Positions 1 to 5,733 are shown, counted from the stretch's first letter. The stretch is 8,153 nt of DNA from Nitrospirota bacterium (GCA_016201805.1 JACQCB010000102.1:1-8153); one strand, 5' to 3'. Notes: generated from the sequence alone by a model not told the origin. A program made the numbers and translations.

Positions 1-195
1 CAGCGAATGGTCGGCGCCGTCTCGCGGGCAGGGAAGGAAGGACACCTGACCGACGGGGAGGCATCGGCGAAAGCGATCCGGGTGATGCAGCAAGAAGTCA
101 CATCGGACTTGGCCAAGACTCTTGCCGGCTATGTCTATGGAGAAGTGGACCCGGCCGGCACCATGCCGCCGGCCGCTTGTCCCAAGGAAGGCTAG
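1..195 (+). CDS. C-terminal end of an unidentified protein (partial, runs off the left edge)
   Basis: An open frame enters from the left edge and ends at TAG 193-195, giving 64 visible residues. There is an internal ATG at 7-9, but no good ribosome binding site can be judged in the six bases before it, so this is more likely the tail of a longer gene. The visible part is a charged, helix-prone stretch (about residues 10-45) followed by a Pro/Ala-rich tail ending PKEG. I do not recognise the family. It lies just upstream of the toxin-antitoxin-like pair in the same direction. Co-transcription is possible but unproven. Confidence 0.5.
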   Translation, partial: QRMVGAVSRAGKEGHLTDGEASAKAIRVMQQEVTSDLAKTLAGYVYGEVDPAGTMPPAACPKEG

Positions 196-289
196 CAAGG
201 AAAGCTAGATGGAGCCGAAACGACCGACCAGCCTTCATCGTCGTAGAGCAACCCATTCACCACCGAATACCAATGCGAGGAAACCATCC

Positions 290-574
290 ATGAGCAAGCC
301 ATCCATGCAGCGACCTTCTGCGAAACGATCACCTGCCGCACGGACTGCGCCGGCCAGGCAAGAGCCCCCGACTTCTCGCCGGTCTTCCGGTCGGGCGGGG
401 AAAGCACAGGTGATCGAGCGCATCCAGTCGGACACGCGCGAAGTCCACAGCGGCAGTCTCCTGACGACGCTGAAAAGGCAGGGGTATGAAGAATTGCCCC
501 TGGAGGAGATTCAGGACCGCCTCTCGAAGCTCCGCACCTCCCTCGCTGAATTTGTCATATCGAAAAGGGGATGA
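290..574 (+). CDS. Candidate antitoxin preceding a PIN-domain toxin
   Basis: This small protein lies 3 bp upstream of a PIN-domain gene in the same direction, the usual VapBC order of antitoxin first. From ATG 290 it is 94 residues. I chose this start because GAGGAAA (277-283) sits 6 nt before it. The frame is open further upstream to ATG 209 (121 residues), which has AAGGAAAG nearby and is the alternative. About the first 40 residues are rich in Arg, Lys, Pro, Ser and Ala and look disordered and basic. The last 55 are a likely folded or helical part ending in a KLRTSLAEFVISKRG segment, which resembles the C-terminal toxin-binding tails of several small antitoxins. No ribbon-helix-helix, AbrB or Phd DNA-binding motif is evident, so the antitoxin role rests on position and tail. 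If it is an antitoxin, it would neutralise the neighbouring RNase by direct binding. Confidence 0.6.
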   Translation: MSKPSMQRPSAKRSPAARTAPARQEPPTSRRSSGRAGKAQVIERIQSDTREVHSGSLLTTLKRQGYEELPLEEIQDRLSKLRTSLAEFVISKRG

Positions 575-577
575 CCG

Positions 578-1021
578 ATGCCGTTTTATTATTTCGACAC
601 CTCGGCGCTGGTGAAACGGTACAGCCGCGAACGCGGCACCAGCATTGTGAACGCCTTGCTGGCGAAGCGCGGCAAGACCGCCGTCCTGGGAACGATCTCG
701 ATCACGGAATTCTATTCCACGATGGCGCTGAAAGCTCAGCAGGGAGAGCTGACGCGAGATGATTGGTACTCGGTGATTTTCAAGTTCGAAGCCGAGGCGA
801 CCCGGGGACTCTATCACTTCGTGGCGCCGTCCAGCCGGACTTTTTTAACGACCAAGCAACTCATCCTCGACCATCCCTATCTCCGCACCGCTCAGGCGCT
901 CCAACTCGCGCTGGCACAAGAGCTGCGGCCGCTGAGGCTGTCGATGGTGAGCTCGGACAGGCAGGTGCTAGATCTGTGCCGCCCCTTCGGCATCAAGCCG
1001 ATCAATCCTGAAGACGACTAA
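578..1021 (+). CDS. PIN-domain protein, VapC-like toxin (putative ribonuclease)
   Basis: A 147-residue protein, the usual length for a VapC toxin. VapC proteins are Mg2+-dependent RNases that cleave tRNA or rRNA and are held inactive by their antitoxin. The N-terminus YYFDTSALVKRY is the classic PIN strand with the first acidic residue, D7. E44 in SITEF is the second acid. The helix that normally reads LDALHLA is here TAQALQLA, so the third conserved acid is replaced by Q106. D127 in VSSDRQ is the fourth. Three of four metal-binding acids are therefore present and one is substituted. The start ATG 578 is supported by AAAAGGGG (563-570) 7 nt upstream and follows the antitoxin stop by 3 bp, so the two are probably translated together. 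The fold is clear. Nuclease activity is uncertain because of the substitution. Confidence 0.85.
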   Translation: MPFYYFDTSALVKRYSRERGTSIVNALLAKRGKTAVLGTISITEFYSTMALKAQQGELTRDDWYSVIFKFEAEATRGLYHFVAPSSRTFLTTKQLILDHPYLRTAQALQLALAQELRPLRLSMVSSDRQVLDLCRPFGIKPINPEDD

Positions 1022-1040
1022 AAGAGGGAGAAGAGCATAG

Positions 1041-1177
1041 GGCTGATGGCGTATGGCTGGAAAAACCAAGAGCTAATAGCCTATGGCGTATAGCCGGAGG
1101 AACTGGAGACGGCGCTTCTACTTCCGACCATCAGCTATATGCCGTCAGCTCTTACTTGTTGCCATAAGCTATCAGCT
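1041..1177. repeat. Cluster of short degenerate repeats in inverted orientation
   Basis: The gap between the convergent PIN and HEAT genes holds at least four related units built on gctgatggcgtatggc. Two are in + orientation (1042-1057 and 1072-1094, the latter gctaatagcctatggc...). Two are in - orientation (1129-1149 and 1160-1176; the reverse complement of the latter starts gctgatagcttatggc). Head-to-head halves allow an imperfect long hairpin around a roughly 30-bp centre (about 1098-1123). The units are too short and irregular for CRISPR. They could end transcription from both sides or belong to a dispersed repeat family. No gene is seen in 1022-1199. Confidence 0.7.
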
Positions 1178-1199
1178 CCCGTCCGGCCAGGCGGCGGTT

Positions 1200-2279
1200 C
1201 TATTGAATATACTCCCATGTGTCGATCTGCTTGAGCGTGTAATTCACCGCTTCTTTCAGCTTCTTCTGCTTGGGGTCCGAGTCGGTGCTGTGCATCTTCT
1301 GGAGGGATTTGTAGAGGGCAAAGAGCGGTTCATACGAACGCTTGTCCGGCAACTTGCCGAGCGCCAGGACCACCTCGGTCTTCACACCGACATCATCGTT
1401 CTTCAAGGCCTCGATCAGGGGCGTAATCACCGAAAAGTCGCTGTGCAGAGAACCTAGAATCCCCAAGCCCTTCGCTGCGGCAGCCTGCAGTTCCGGCTTC
1501 CCGGACTTCATCGCCTCGATCAGGACCGGGATGCTCTCTTTTTGGCCGATGTTGCCCAGTGCAACGGCCGCCGCCTGGGCGATTTCAAGGTCCGGCTCCT
1601 TGAGCGCGGACAGCAGGTGCGGCACCGCCTTGGTCGAGAAAATGTCGCCAAGCTGTGCGACGATCAGCACTTTGCGCGTCGAGGTGGCGGCCGGATCGTC
1701 CAGCAGCGTGAGCAAGCGATCCTCCTGCCCCCATTCAGCCGCCAGCAGGATGGGGAAATCGTAGCGTTCCAACCGCTCACGCAACTTGGTCATGGCATAG
1801 AGGCCCGCATCGGCAGCATGGGCTTCGGCAGCCGCCTTCAACGCATCCGGGAAGTCGGTCCGCACTTCCTTCTGCCAGCCCATCTTCTTGCCGCCCAGCA
1901 AGTACGCAAGCTGACAGGCCGGACCCTTCCAGACGCGGGACGGGGAGTCCGGCAGGTCCGCATCACCGCCTGACGCACTGGTCCCTTCCCAGACCTTCCG
2001 CTGCTCGCATTTGATCTTGACCTCGACGTCGTGTGGCTGCGCCGGATCGGTCAGAACCGTATACCCGGCTTCTTTTAGTTGTCGGATCGCCGCTTCAGCC
2101 AAAGGCTTTGCATCGGTCTGGCCCTGATCGGTAATCGCCAAGACCTCCACCAGCACTCGATCCACCTTTTCCAGCGCCTCCTTTTGCTTGGGGGTCAGAA
2201 GATCACGGCGGGCGAAGACATCGGCGCCGAGGACAGTCACCAGGAACAGGAGGAAAAAAACGCCCATGAACAATTTCAT
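1200..2279 (-). CDS. Exported HEAT-repeat protein
   Basis: A 359-residue protein with a Sec-type signal peptide: K2, then a hydrophobic run from about residue 3 to 19, with likely cleavage near VFA-R (residues 21-24). There is no lipobox cysteine, so it is probably soluble in the periplasm or weakly membrane-held. Residues 25-160 form an N-terminal domain I do not recognise, with two cysteines (C91, C122) that could form a disulfide. Residues about 180-330 are HEAT/PBS-lyase-type alpha repeats, seen as recurring units of the kind 'AVPHLLSALKEPDLEIAQAA.AALGNIG'. Such repeats act as protein-binding scaffolds, and no catalytic motif is visible. The start has GAGG about 6 nt upstream. The gene is divergent from the 64-residue gene and convergent with the PIN gene, so it is transcribed alone. 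The partner and function are unknown. Confidence 0.85.
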   Translation of the reverse strand: MKLFMGVFFLLFLVTVLGADVFARRDLLTPKQKEALEKVDRVLVEVLAITDQGQTDAKPLAEAAIRQLKEAGYTVLTDPAQPHDVEVKIKCEQRKVWEGTSASGGDADLPDSPSRVWKGPACQLAYLLGGKKMGWQKEVRTDFPDALKAAAEAHAADAGLYAMTKLRERLERYDFPILLAAEWGQEDRLLTLLDDPAATSTRKVLIVAQLGDIFSTKAVPHLLSALKEPDLEIAQAAAVALGNIGQKESIPVLIEAMKSGKPELQAAAAKGLGILGSLHSDFSVITPLIEALKNDDVGVKTEVVLALGKLPDKRSYEPLFALYKSLQKMHSTDSDPKQKKLKEAVNYTLKQIDTWEYIQ

Positions 2280-2451
2280 GATCGCCTCATTGGATCGAAT
2301 AATCTCTCATGTCCTCAAGGAAACAGCCGACTCGAAGCCCCACTTTACCCAAGCCCTATGACCGACGCAAGGCATGGAAAGTTGAAGGGGCAAAGAGAAT
2401 CGGCAAGAGTCACAGGCGGCGGAACAACCACGGCGCAGCGATAAGAAGTGC

Positions 2452-2480
2452 TTGCCCCATCCTCACGATATGGGTAGACT
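2452..2480 (+). promoter_or_regulatory. Candidate sigma-70-type promoter for the 64-residue gene
   Basis: TTGCCC (2452-2457) is separated by exactly 17 bp from TAGACT (2475-2480). Each hexamer matches the consensus at 4 of 6 positions, and the element lies about 48 bp upstream of the GTG start. The rest of the 248-bp divergent gap (2280-2527) shows nothing else I can support. Confidence 0.35.
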
Positions 2481-2527
2481 GCTCCGGCAACGGACAGCGT
2501 CCATCCAACTCTACGAAGGAGCGACAC

Positions 2528-2722
2528 GTGGTCTATTGGGTCAAGGTGGTCTTCGCGGACAATCAGGAGTTGCTCGTCAAGGATGCCATCCGGCATACCA
2601 TCAGCGAGGATATGGAAGTCTTGGAGATCGATTCCGCAAAAGAAGTCGTCATCATCCCGATGAAGCAGATCAAGTACATCGCCTGCGACGCCACCGTCTT
2701 CGCTACAAAACCAAAGACTTAG
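2528..2722 (+). CDS. Conserved-looking 64-residue protein; 3' end is the proposed island attachment site
   Basis: A short gene starting with GTG 2528, chosen because AAGGAG (2516-2521) lies 6 nt upstream. Reading the same frame from ATG 2309 would add residues of no protein-like character. The product is strongly patterned as beta strands: YWVKVVFADNQELLV, then a short helix-like stretch, then EVVIIPMKQIKYIACD. It has no signal peptide, membrane segment or recognisable catalytic motif, and I cannot name the family. That it is a real protein is supported by a second copy of its C-terminus at 5735-5779, which differs mostly at third codon positions, as expected under selection on the protein. 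Its last codons (residues 49 onward) contain the exact 21-bp repeat, and its 3' end overlaps the end of the integrase remnant by 20 bp. Confidence 0.75.
   Translation: MVYWVKVVFADNQELLVKDAIRHTISEDMEVLEIDSAKEVVIIPMKQIKYIACDATVFATKPKT
2671..2691 (+). repeat. Left copy of a 21-bp exact direct repeat (attL-like core)
   Basis: This 21-bp segment inside the 3' end of the 64-residue gene is repeated exactly at 5734-5754 in the same orientation. It begins caagtacatc and ends gcgacgc. Upstream of it the two loci are unrelated. Downstream, similarity continues at the protein level to each stop codon. The integrase remnant ends 12 bp away, the usual position of an integrase gene relative to its attachment site. 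Confidence 0.65.
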
Positions 2723-3072
2723 CTTCAGCAAGTGATGAAACATCACGGTTCGGTTTTAAATCGCCCCGATCGGACACCTTGTCTAGCCGATCCACCGCCT
2801 GCCTGTTGCCTCCCAGGATCAGATGCCCGTAGGTATCGGCGGTCACCTTGATGGACGAATGCCCGATCTGCTCTGCAATATATTGCAGGTTCTCGCCATT
2901 GGCAATTACGTGGCTCGCAAAGGTATGCCGCGCCGCATGCAAATCCAGCCTCCGAATCTCAGCTTTCTCAATCAACGGGAACCAAAGCTTACAGCGGAGC
3001 CAATTCTCCGACATGTAGGACCGGACAAGTCTGGTTCCTCCCAGGTTGCCTGGAAAGAGGAGTTCCGGTTGT
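2703..3072 (-). pseudogene. C-terminal remnant of a tyrosine recombinase (phage/island integrase)
   Basis: About 120 residues of the catalytic domain of a tyrosine integrase remain. The HxxR box is in LDLHAARHTFAS (His codon 2937-2939, Arg codon 2928-2930), followed by EQIGHSSIKVT with the next conserved His, and TADTYGHL with the nucleophile Tyr (codon 2829-2831). The N-terminal arm- and core-binding domains and the first catalytic Arg are absent. Integrase-like sequence fades out just beyond PELLFPGNLGG, near 3050-3072. The frame stays open to 3245, but that upstream stretch does not look like integrase and overlaps a different remnant. I therefore call this a pseudogene that cannot act as a recombinase. 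The stop at 2703-2705 overlaps the 3' end of the convergent 64-residue gene. Confidence 0.8.
2732..2746 (+). other. Short hairpin just after the 64-residue gene
   Basis: gtgatg-aaa-catcac forms a perfect 6-bp stem with a 3-nt loop 10 bp after the TAG stop, followed by ggttcggtttt. It could weakly terminate the 64-residue gene transcript. It also lies within the last codons of the integrase remnant on the other strand, so it may be coincidence. Confidence 0.3.
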
Positions 3073-3165
3073 GCTTGGACGTATGGCTTTTGTCGTCTTC
3101 TCGTCGTTGGGATGATAGTACCCGCCCATGTAGACCGGTTTGCCTTGCGCGCTGAGGCAGTCAGG
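3073..3165 (-). pseudogene. Fragment resembling the C-terminus of monomeric NADP-isocitrate dehydrogenase
   Basis: In a different - strand frame from the integrase remnant, positions 3165 down to 3073 read about 31 residues including GKPVYMGGYYHPNDEK and ending in KAIRPS. From memory, monomeric isocitrate dehydrogenases end with a conserved pattern close to QGKPVD(I/M)GGYY-P ... AMRPS-TLN, and this fragment fits that pattern with a few changes. A stop codon lies upstream in the same frame (3172-3174) and the match breaks off after RPST, so it is only a relic. Its downstream end joins the integrase relic. The family call is from recall of the motif and was not searched. Confidence 0.5.
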
Positions 3166-3171
3166 TATAAA
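3145..3171 (+). promoter_or_regulatory. Candidate promoter for the GMC dehydrogenase operon
   Basis: TATAAA (3166-3171) in a locally AT-rich patch lies about 55 bp before the GMC small-subunit start. TTGCGC (3145-3150) is a possible -35 with a short 15-bp spacer. The -35 half falls within the decayed isocitrate dehydrogenase-like sequence, so the promoter may have formed after the island was assembled. Confidence 0.3.
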
Positions 3172-3225
3172 TTATCGATAGCCTCGGAAGTCAAAATGGA
3201 AATCCCGGAAGGAAATACATTTGCC

Positions 3226-3795
3226 ATGGAAGATTCCTCTAGCACTCACACAACGCGGCGAGAGCTGCTCGCGAGAATGGGAACCGGACTGGTGGCCATC
3301 ACAGTCGGCAGCGCCTGGGGGCAGATCAGCCCAGCGCAAGCGCGAGCGAGTGGCGCGGGTCTACGGCGATTGAACGCCGCGGAAGGGACGACGCTCGAGG
3401 CGCTGGGGGATGTGCTGCTGCCGGGGGCCGCAGCGGCCGGCATCGCGCACTATGTCGATGATCAACTCGACAGCGAGACCCCATTGTTGATTCTGAAATA
3501 CATGGATTACCCGGGTCCTTTCCTGGATTTTTACCAACAGGGATTGCGGTCGCTCGAAGGCCTGGGGCAAGTCCGACACGGCGGCTCGTTCCACGAGCTG
3601 AGTGCTGACCAGAGGATTGGCTTGGTTCGGGAAATCGCGCAGAAGAATCCGCCCGAATGGAGCGGGCCGCCTGCGCCCTTATTTTACTTTGTGACGCGCA
3701 GCGACGCCGTGGACGTGTATTACGGAACGCAGGAGGGTTTTGCGAAGCTCAACGTTCCGTATATGGCCCACATCCTGCCCCCTAAGAAATGGTGA
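3226..3795 (+). CDS. Tat-exported small subunit of a GMC dehydrogenase (gluconate 2-dehydrogenase subunit 3 family)
   Basis: From ATG 3226 this is 189 residues. The N-terminus carries a twin-arginine signal, TTRRELLARMG (R11, R12), then a hydrophobic stretch to about residue 31 and a likely cleavage site near AQA-R (37-40). This start gives an n-region of normal length and has GGAAGGAAA (3207-3215) 10 nt upstream. ATG 3196, with GGAAG 5 nt upstream, is an alternative, and the open frame reaches back to 3046. The mature part (about residues 45-180) matches the gluconate 2-dehydrogenase subunit 3 pattern: LNAAEGTTLEALGDVLLPG at its start and YYGTQEGFAKLNVPYMAHI near its end. In studied relatives (fructose dehydrogenase, FAD-glucose dehydrogenase) this subunit helps the flavoprotein mature and carries it across the membrane by the Tat pathway. 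Its stop is 6 bp before the large-subunit start, which supports a two-gene operon. Confidence 0.85.
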   Translation: MEDSSSTHTTRRELLARMGTGLVAITVGSAWGQISPAQARASGAGLRRLNAAEGTTLEALGDVLLPGAAAAGIAHYVDDQLDSETPLLILKYMDYPGPFLDFYQQGLRSLEGLGQVRHGGSFHELSADQRIGLVREIAQKNPPEWSGPPAPLFYFVTRSDAVDVYYGTQEGFAKLNVPYMAHILPPKKW

Positions 3796-3801
3796 GTCGC
3801 C

Positions 3802-5355
3802 ATGCCCAAGGATAAAGCGGACATCGTGATCGTGGGTTCCGGGGCTGCGGGGAGCCTGCTGGCGGCCAAATTGTCGCAGGCCGGCAAGACGGTCGTGATC
3901 CTGGAGGCGGGGCCGAAGCGAAGCATGGGCGATCTGGTCAGCTCGCAGATCTGGGCGCGGCGATTGAAGTGGGCCGGCCCCGCCGTTGAAAGCGGCGGCA
4001 CAGATGCACTCTCGGTCGGCTTTGGCTCGGGTTGGGGTACCGGCGGCTCGGCCATGCACCATTATGCCTGTTGGTTCCGGCTGCACCCGGAAGACTTCGA
4101 GATGAAGAGCCGCTTCGGCAAGGGGCTGGATTGGCCCCTGTCCTACGCGGACCTCCGTCCTGCCTATGACCAAATCCAACGAGAAGTCGGTATTTCGGGC
4201 GACGCGGGCAAGGAGGTCTGGCGGCCTGAAGGCGAGCCCTATCCGATGCCGCCTCTGCCGCTGTTCAACCAAGGACGGGTTATCGCGCGTGGGTTTGAAA
4301 AACTGGGCCTGCGCACCTCGCCGCTGCCGATGGCGATCAACTCGGTGCCCTACAACGGCCGTCCTGCCTGTGTGTATGACGGCTGGTGCGACGCGGGATG
4401 CCCGATTTCTGCGCTCGGCAATCCTCTGGCCGTCTATCTGCCCCAGGCGTTCAACGCCGGTGTGACGATCGCGCATCACGGCGCCGTGACGCGGGTCCTG
4501 ACGAATCCGACGGGTGACAAGGCCCTGGGGGTGGAATACTACGATGCCCAGGGACAACGCCTGGTCCAGGAGGCGAGTGTCGTGATCTTAGCGGCATACG
4601 CGTTTGAGACGCCTCGAATCCTGCTCAACTCTCGCGAGGGGGGGCTCGCCAACTCGAGCGGCACCGTCGGACGGTACATGATGGCCCACAGCACGGCCAA
4701 CGTACATGGGTTGTTCGCGGAAGAGACGGAAAACTATATGGGGATGACGGGCGGTCAGTTGCTGTCGCAGGAGCACTACGCGAAGGACCCGAAAAAAGGA
4801 TATGTGGCGAGCTCGCAATGGCTGATCGGCAATGCACTCAAGCCCAATGACCTTCTGGGAATTTGCAACACCAGGCCCGACCTGCTGGGCGAGCCGCTGC
4901 ACGCCTTCCTGAGGACCGCCGCGCAGCACCTCGCCACCATGACGTTTGTGGGCGAAGGGCTGCCGGACGCCGATAACCGGCTGGTGTTGAGTGGAAATAA
5001 AGATCGCTACGGCTTGCCGCTGGCACGCGTGCACCACCAGTTCGGTCCGGATAGCCTCCGATGCTGGGAGGCCGGTGTAAAACAGGGCAAGACGGTTTTT
5101 GAGGCCGCCGGAGCCCACGAAGTCTGGGCGAGCGGGCGGGCGCAGATGCACACCTTGGGCGGGGCGATCATGGGCCGCTCGGCCCGGAGTTCAGTCGCGA
5201 ACAGCTACGGCCAAACCCACGATGTTCCCAACTTATTCCTCGCAGGCTCGAGTCTTTTCCCCACTTCTGGCGCGGTGAATCCGACCTTCACGATTAGTGC
5301 TCTGGCGCTACGGTCGGCGCAATACATGCTTCACTCTTGGTCGAGCCTGGCTTGA
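3802..5355 (+). CDS. GMC oxidoreductase, FAD and 3Fe-4S dehydrogenase catalytic subunit
   Basis: A 517-residue flavoprotein of the glucose-methanol-choline family that oxidises an alcohol or sugar hydroxyl. The FAD-binding Rossmann motif GSGAAG (G12-G17) is at the N-terminus, with E35 in VVILEAG to hold the ADP ribose. The catalytic pair is H450 (in MHTLGG) and N493 (in NPTFT), 43 residues apart as in the family. NGRPAC-X5-C-X3-CPI (C190, C196, C200) matches the pattern that binds a 3Fe-4S cluster in Burkholderia FAD-glucose dehydrogenase, so electrons probably leave FAD through a cluster rather than to oxygen. There is no signal peptide. Export would be by hitch-hiking with the Tat-signal small subunit encoded 6 bp upstream. 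The cytochrome c subunit usual in these three-part enzymes is not in the window. The substrate cannot be read from sequence. Confidence 0.9.
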   Translation: MPKDKADIVIVGSGAAGSLLAAKLSQAGKTVVILEAGPKRSMGDLVSSQIWARRLKWAGPAVESGGTDALSVGFGSGWGTGGSAMHHYACWFRLHPEDFEMKSRFGKGLDWPLSYADLRPAYDQIQREVGISGDAGKEVWRPEGEPYPMPPLPLFNQGRVIARGFEKLGLRTSPLPMAINSVPYNGRPACVYDGWCDAGCPISALGNPLAVYLPQAFNAGVTIAHHGAVTRVLTNPTGDKALGVEYYDAQGQRLVQEASVVILAAYAFETPRILLNSREGGLANSSGTVGRYMMAHSTANVHGLFAEETENYMGMTGGQLLSQEHYAKDPKKGYVASSQWLIGNALKPNDLLGICNTRPDLLGEPLHAFLRTAAQHLATMTFVGEGLPDADNRLVLSGNKDRYGLPLARVHHQFGPDSLRCWEAGVKQGKTVFEAAGAHEVWASGRAQMHTLGGAIMGRSARSSVANSYGQTHDVPNLFLAGSSLFPTSGAVNPTFTISALALRSAQYMLHSWSSLA

Positions 5356-5593
5356 GGGCATGGTACTTCAATGCGAACAGTCTGTGTTCCGCGCAGAGGA
5401 AGAGCCTCTTTTCGTCGAGTAAGCGCGACGACCTTGGTGTCCAGTGCGGGATGACTCCGTAAGCCCCTTGAACGCTTGCATCCTTGGTCCTTGATCGGAA
5501 ACAAACCCTTCCACACCGCACCATAGACGCATGAGGCTAGACATCGGGTTTCCTTTTTGCCCCCGGCTCTGCCGACAAAACCCCCGGCATCTT

Positions 5594-5613
5594 GTCACGG
5601 TTCAAGTCACGGT
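5594..5613 (+). repeat. Tandem gtcacggt octamers near the island's right end
   Basis: gtcacggt occurs at 5594-5601 and 5606-5613, a 12-bp period. The 9-mer tcacggttc (5595-5603) also occurs at 2743-2751 near the left repeat. Short direct repeats beside an attachment core are typical of integrase arm-binding sites. That reading is speculative. Confidence 0.35.
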
Positions 5614-5643
5614 GAGGTTATACCACAGCAAGCAAGGCGGCTA

Positions 5644-5687
5644 CACGGGAAGCCACGAAACCTCTTGATGAGCTTGGGCTTCCCGTG
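5644..5687. terminator. Perfect 11-bp inverted repeat between convergent genes
   Basis: cacgggaagcc (5644-5654) pairs exactly with ggcttcccgtg (5677-5687) around a 22-nt loop. It lies in the gap between the + strand GMC operon and the - strand decarboxylase gene and could stop transcripts from either side. There is no T-run after it on either strand and the loop is long, so a classical intrinsic terminator is not certain. A protein-binding site or an end of a lost element are alternatives. Confidence 0.4.
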
Positions 5688-5733
5688 ATGTATCGTATCA
5701 TTGCGTAGCTTGGCGTTACACTCGGCCGGACAC

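Larger units (their letters stand above)
5356..5733. other. Gap without a supported gene between the GMC operon and the right repeat
   Basis: No frame here has a convincing start, ribosome binding site or known motif. All three - strand frames over 5294-5598 stay open for 60-76 codons, but none is recognisable. One reads LLDEKRLFLCAEHRLFALKY (within about 5360-5440), which has a protein-like feel and may be a relic. Small repeats are present: cccccggc at 5560-5567 and 5581-5588; gtcacggt at 5594-5601 and 5606-5613. A perfect hairpin sits at 5644-5687. If the island model holds, this is its non-coding right end. Confidence 0.5.

Noticed and set aside
329..817. A 162-codon - strand open frame
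   Set aside because: It is antisense to the antitoxin and PIN genes, and the PIN motifs on the + strand are decisive.
1041..1177. CRISPR array
   Set aside because: Units are short, diverged and in both orientations, with no regular spacer length.
1342..1973. Two overlapping + strand open frames of about 140 codons
   Set aside because: Both lie antisense to the HEAT-repeat gene, which has a signal peptide and clear repeats.
2345..2746. A 133-codon - strand open frame over the 64-residue gene
   Set aside because: The + strand gene has a strong ribosome binding site and a second copy that conserves its protein sequence. The - strand frame has neither.
2703..3245. A complete 180-residue integrase starting at 3245
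   Set aside because: Only the part below about 3072 looks like integrase. The rest covers an isocitrate dehydrogenase-like fragment in another frame and the start of the GMC small subunit, so the long frame is accidental.
3679..4557. A 292-codon - strand open frame
   Set aside because: It is antisense to the GMC large subunit and small-subunit end. Its Arg/His/Gln-rich composition and lack of motifs mark it as a shadow.
4588..5151. A 187-codon - strand open frame
   Set aside because: It is antisense to the C-terminal half of the GMC large subunit and has no recognisable motif.
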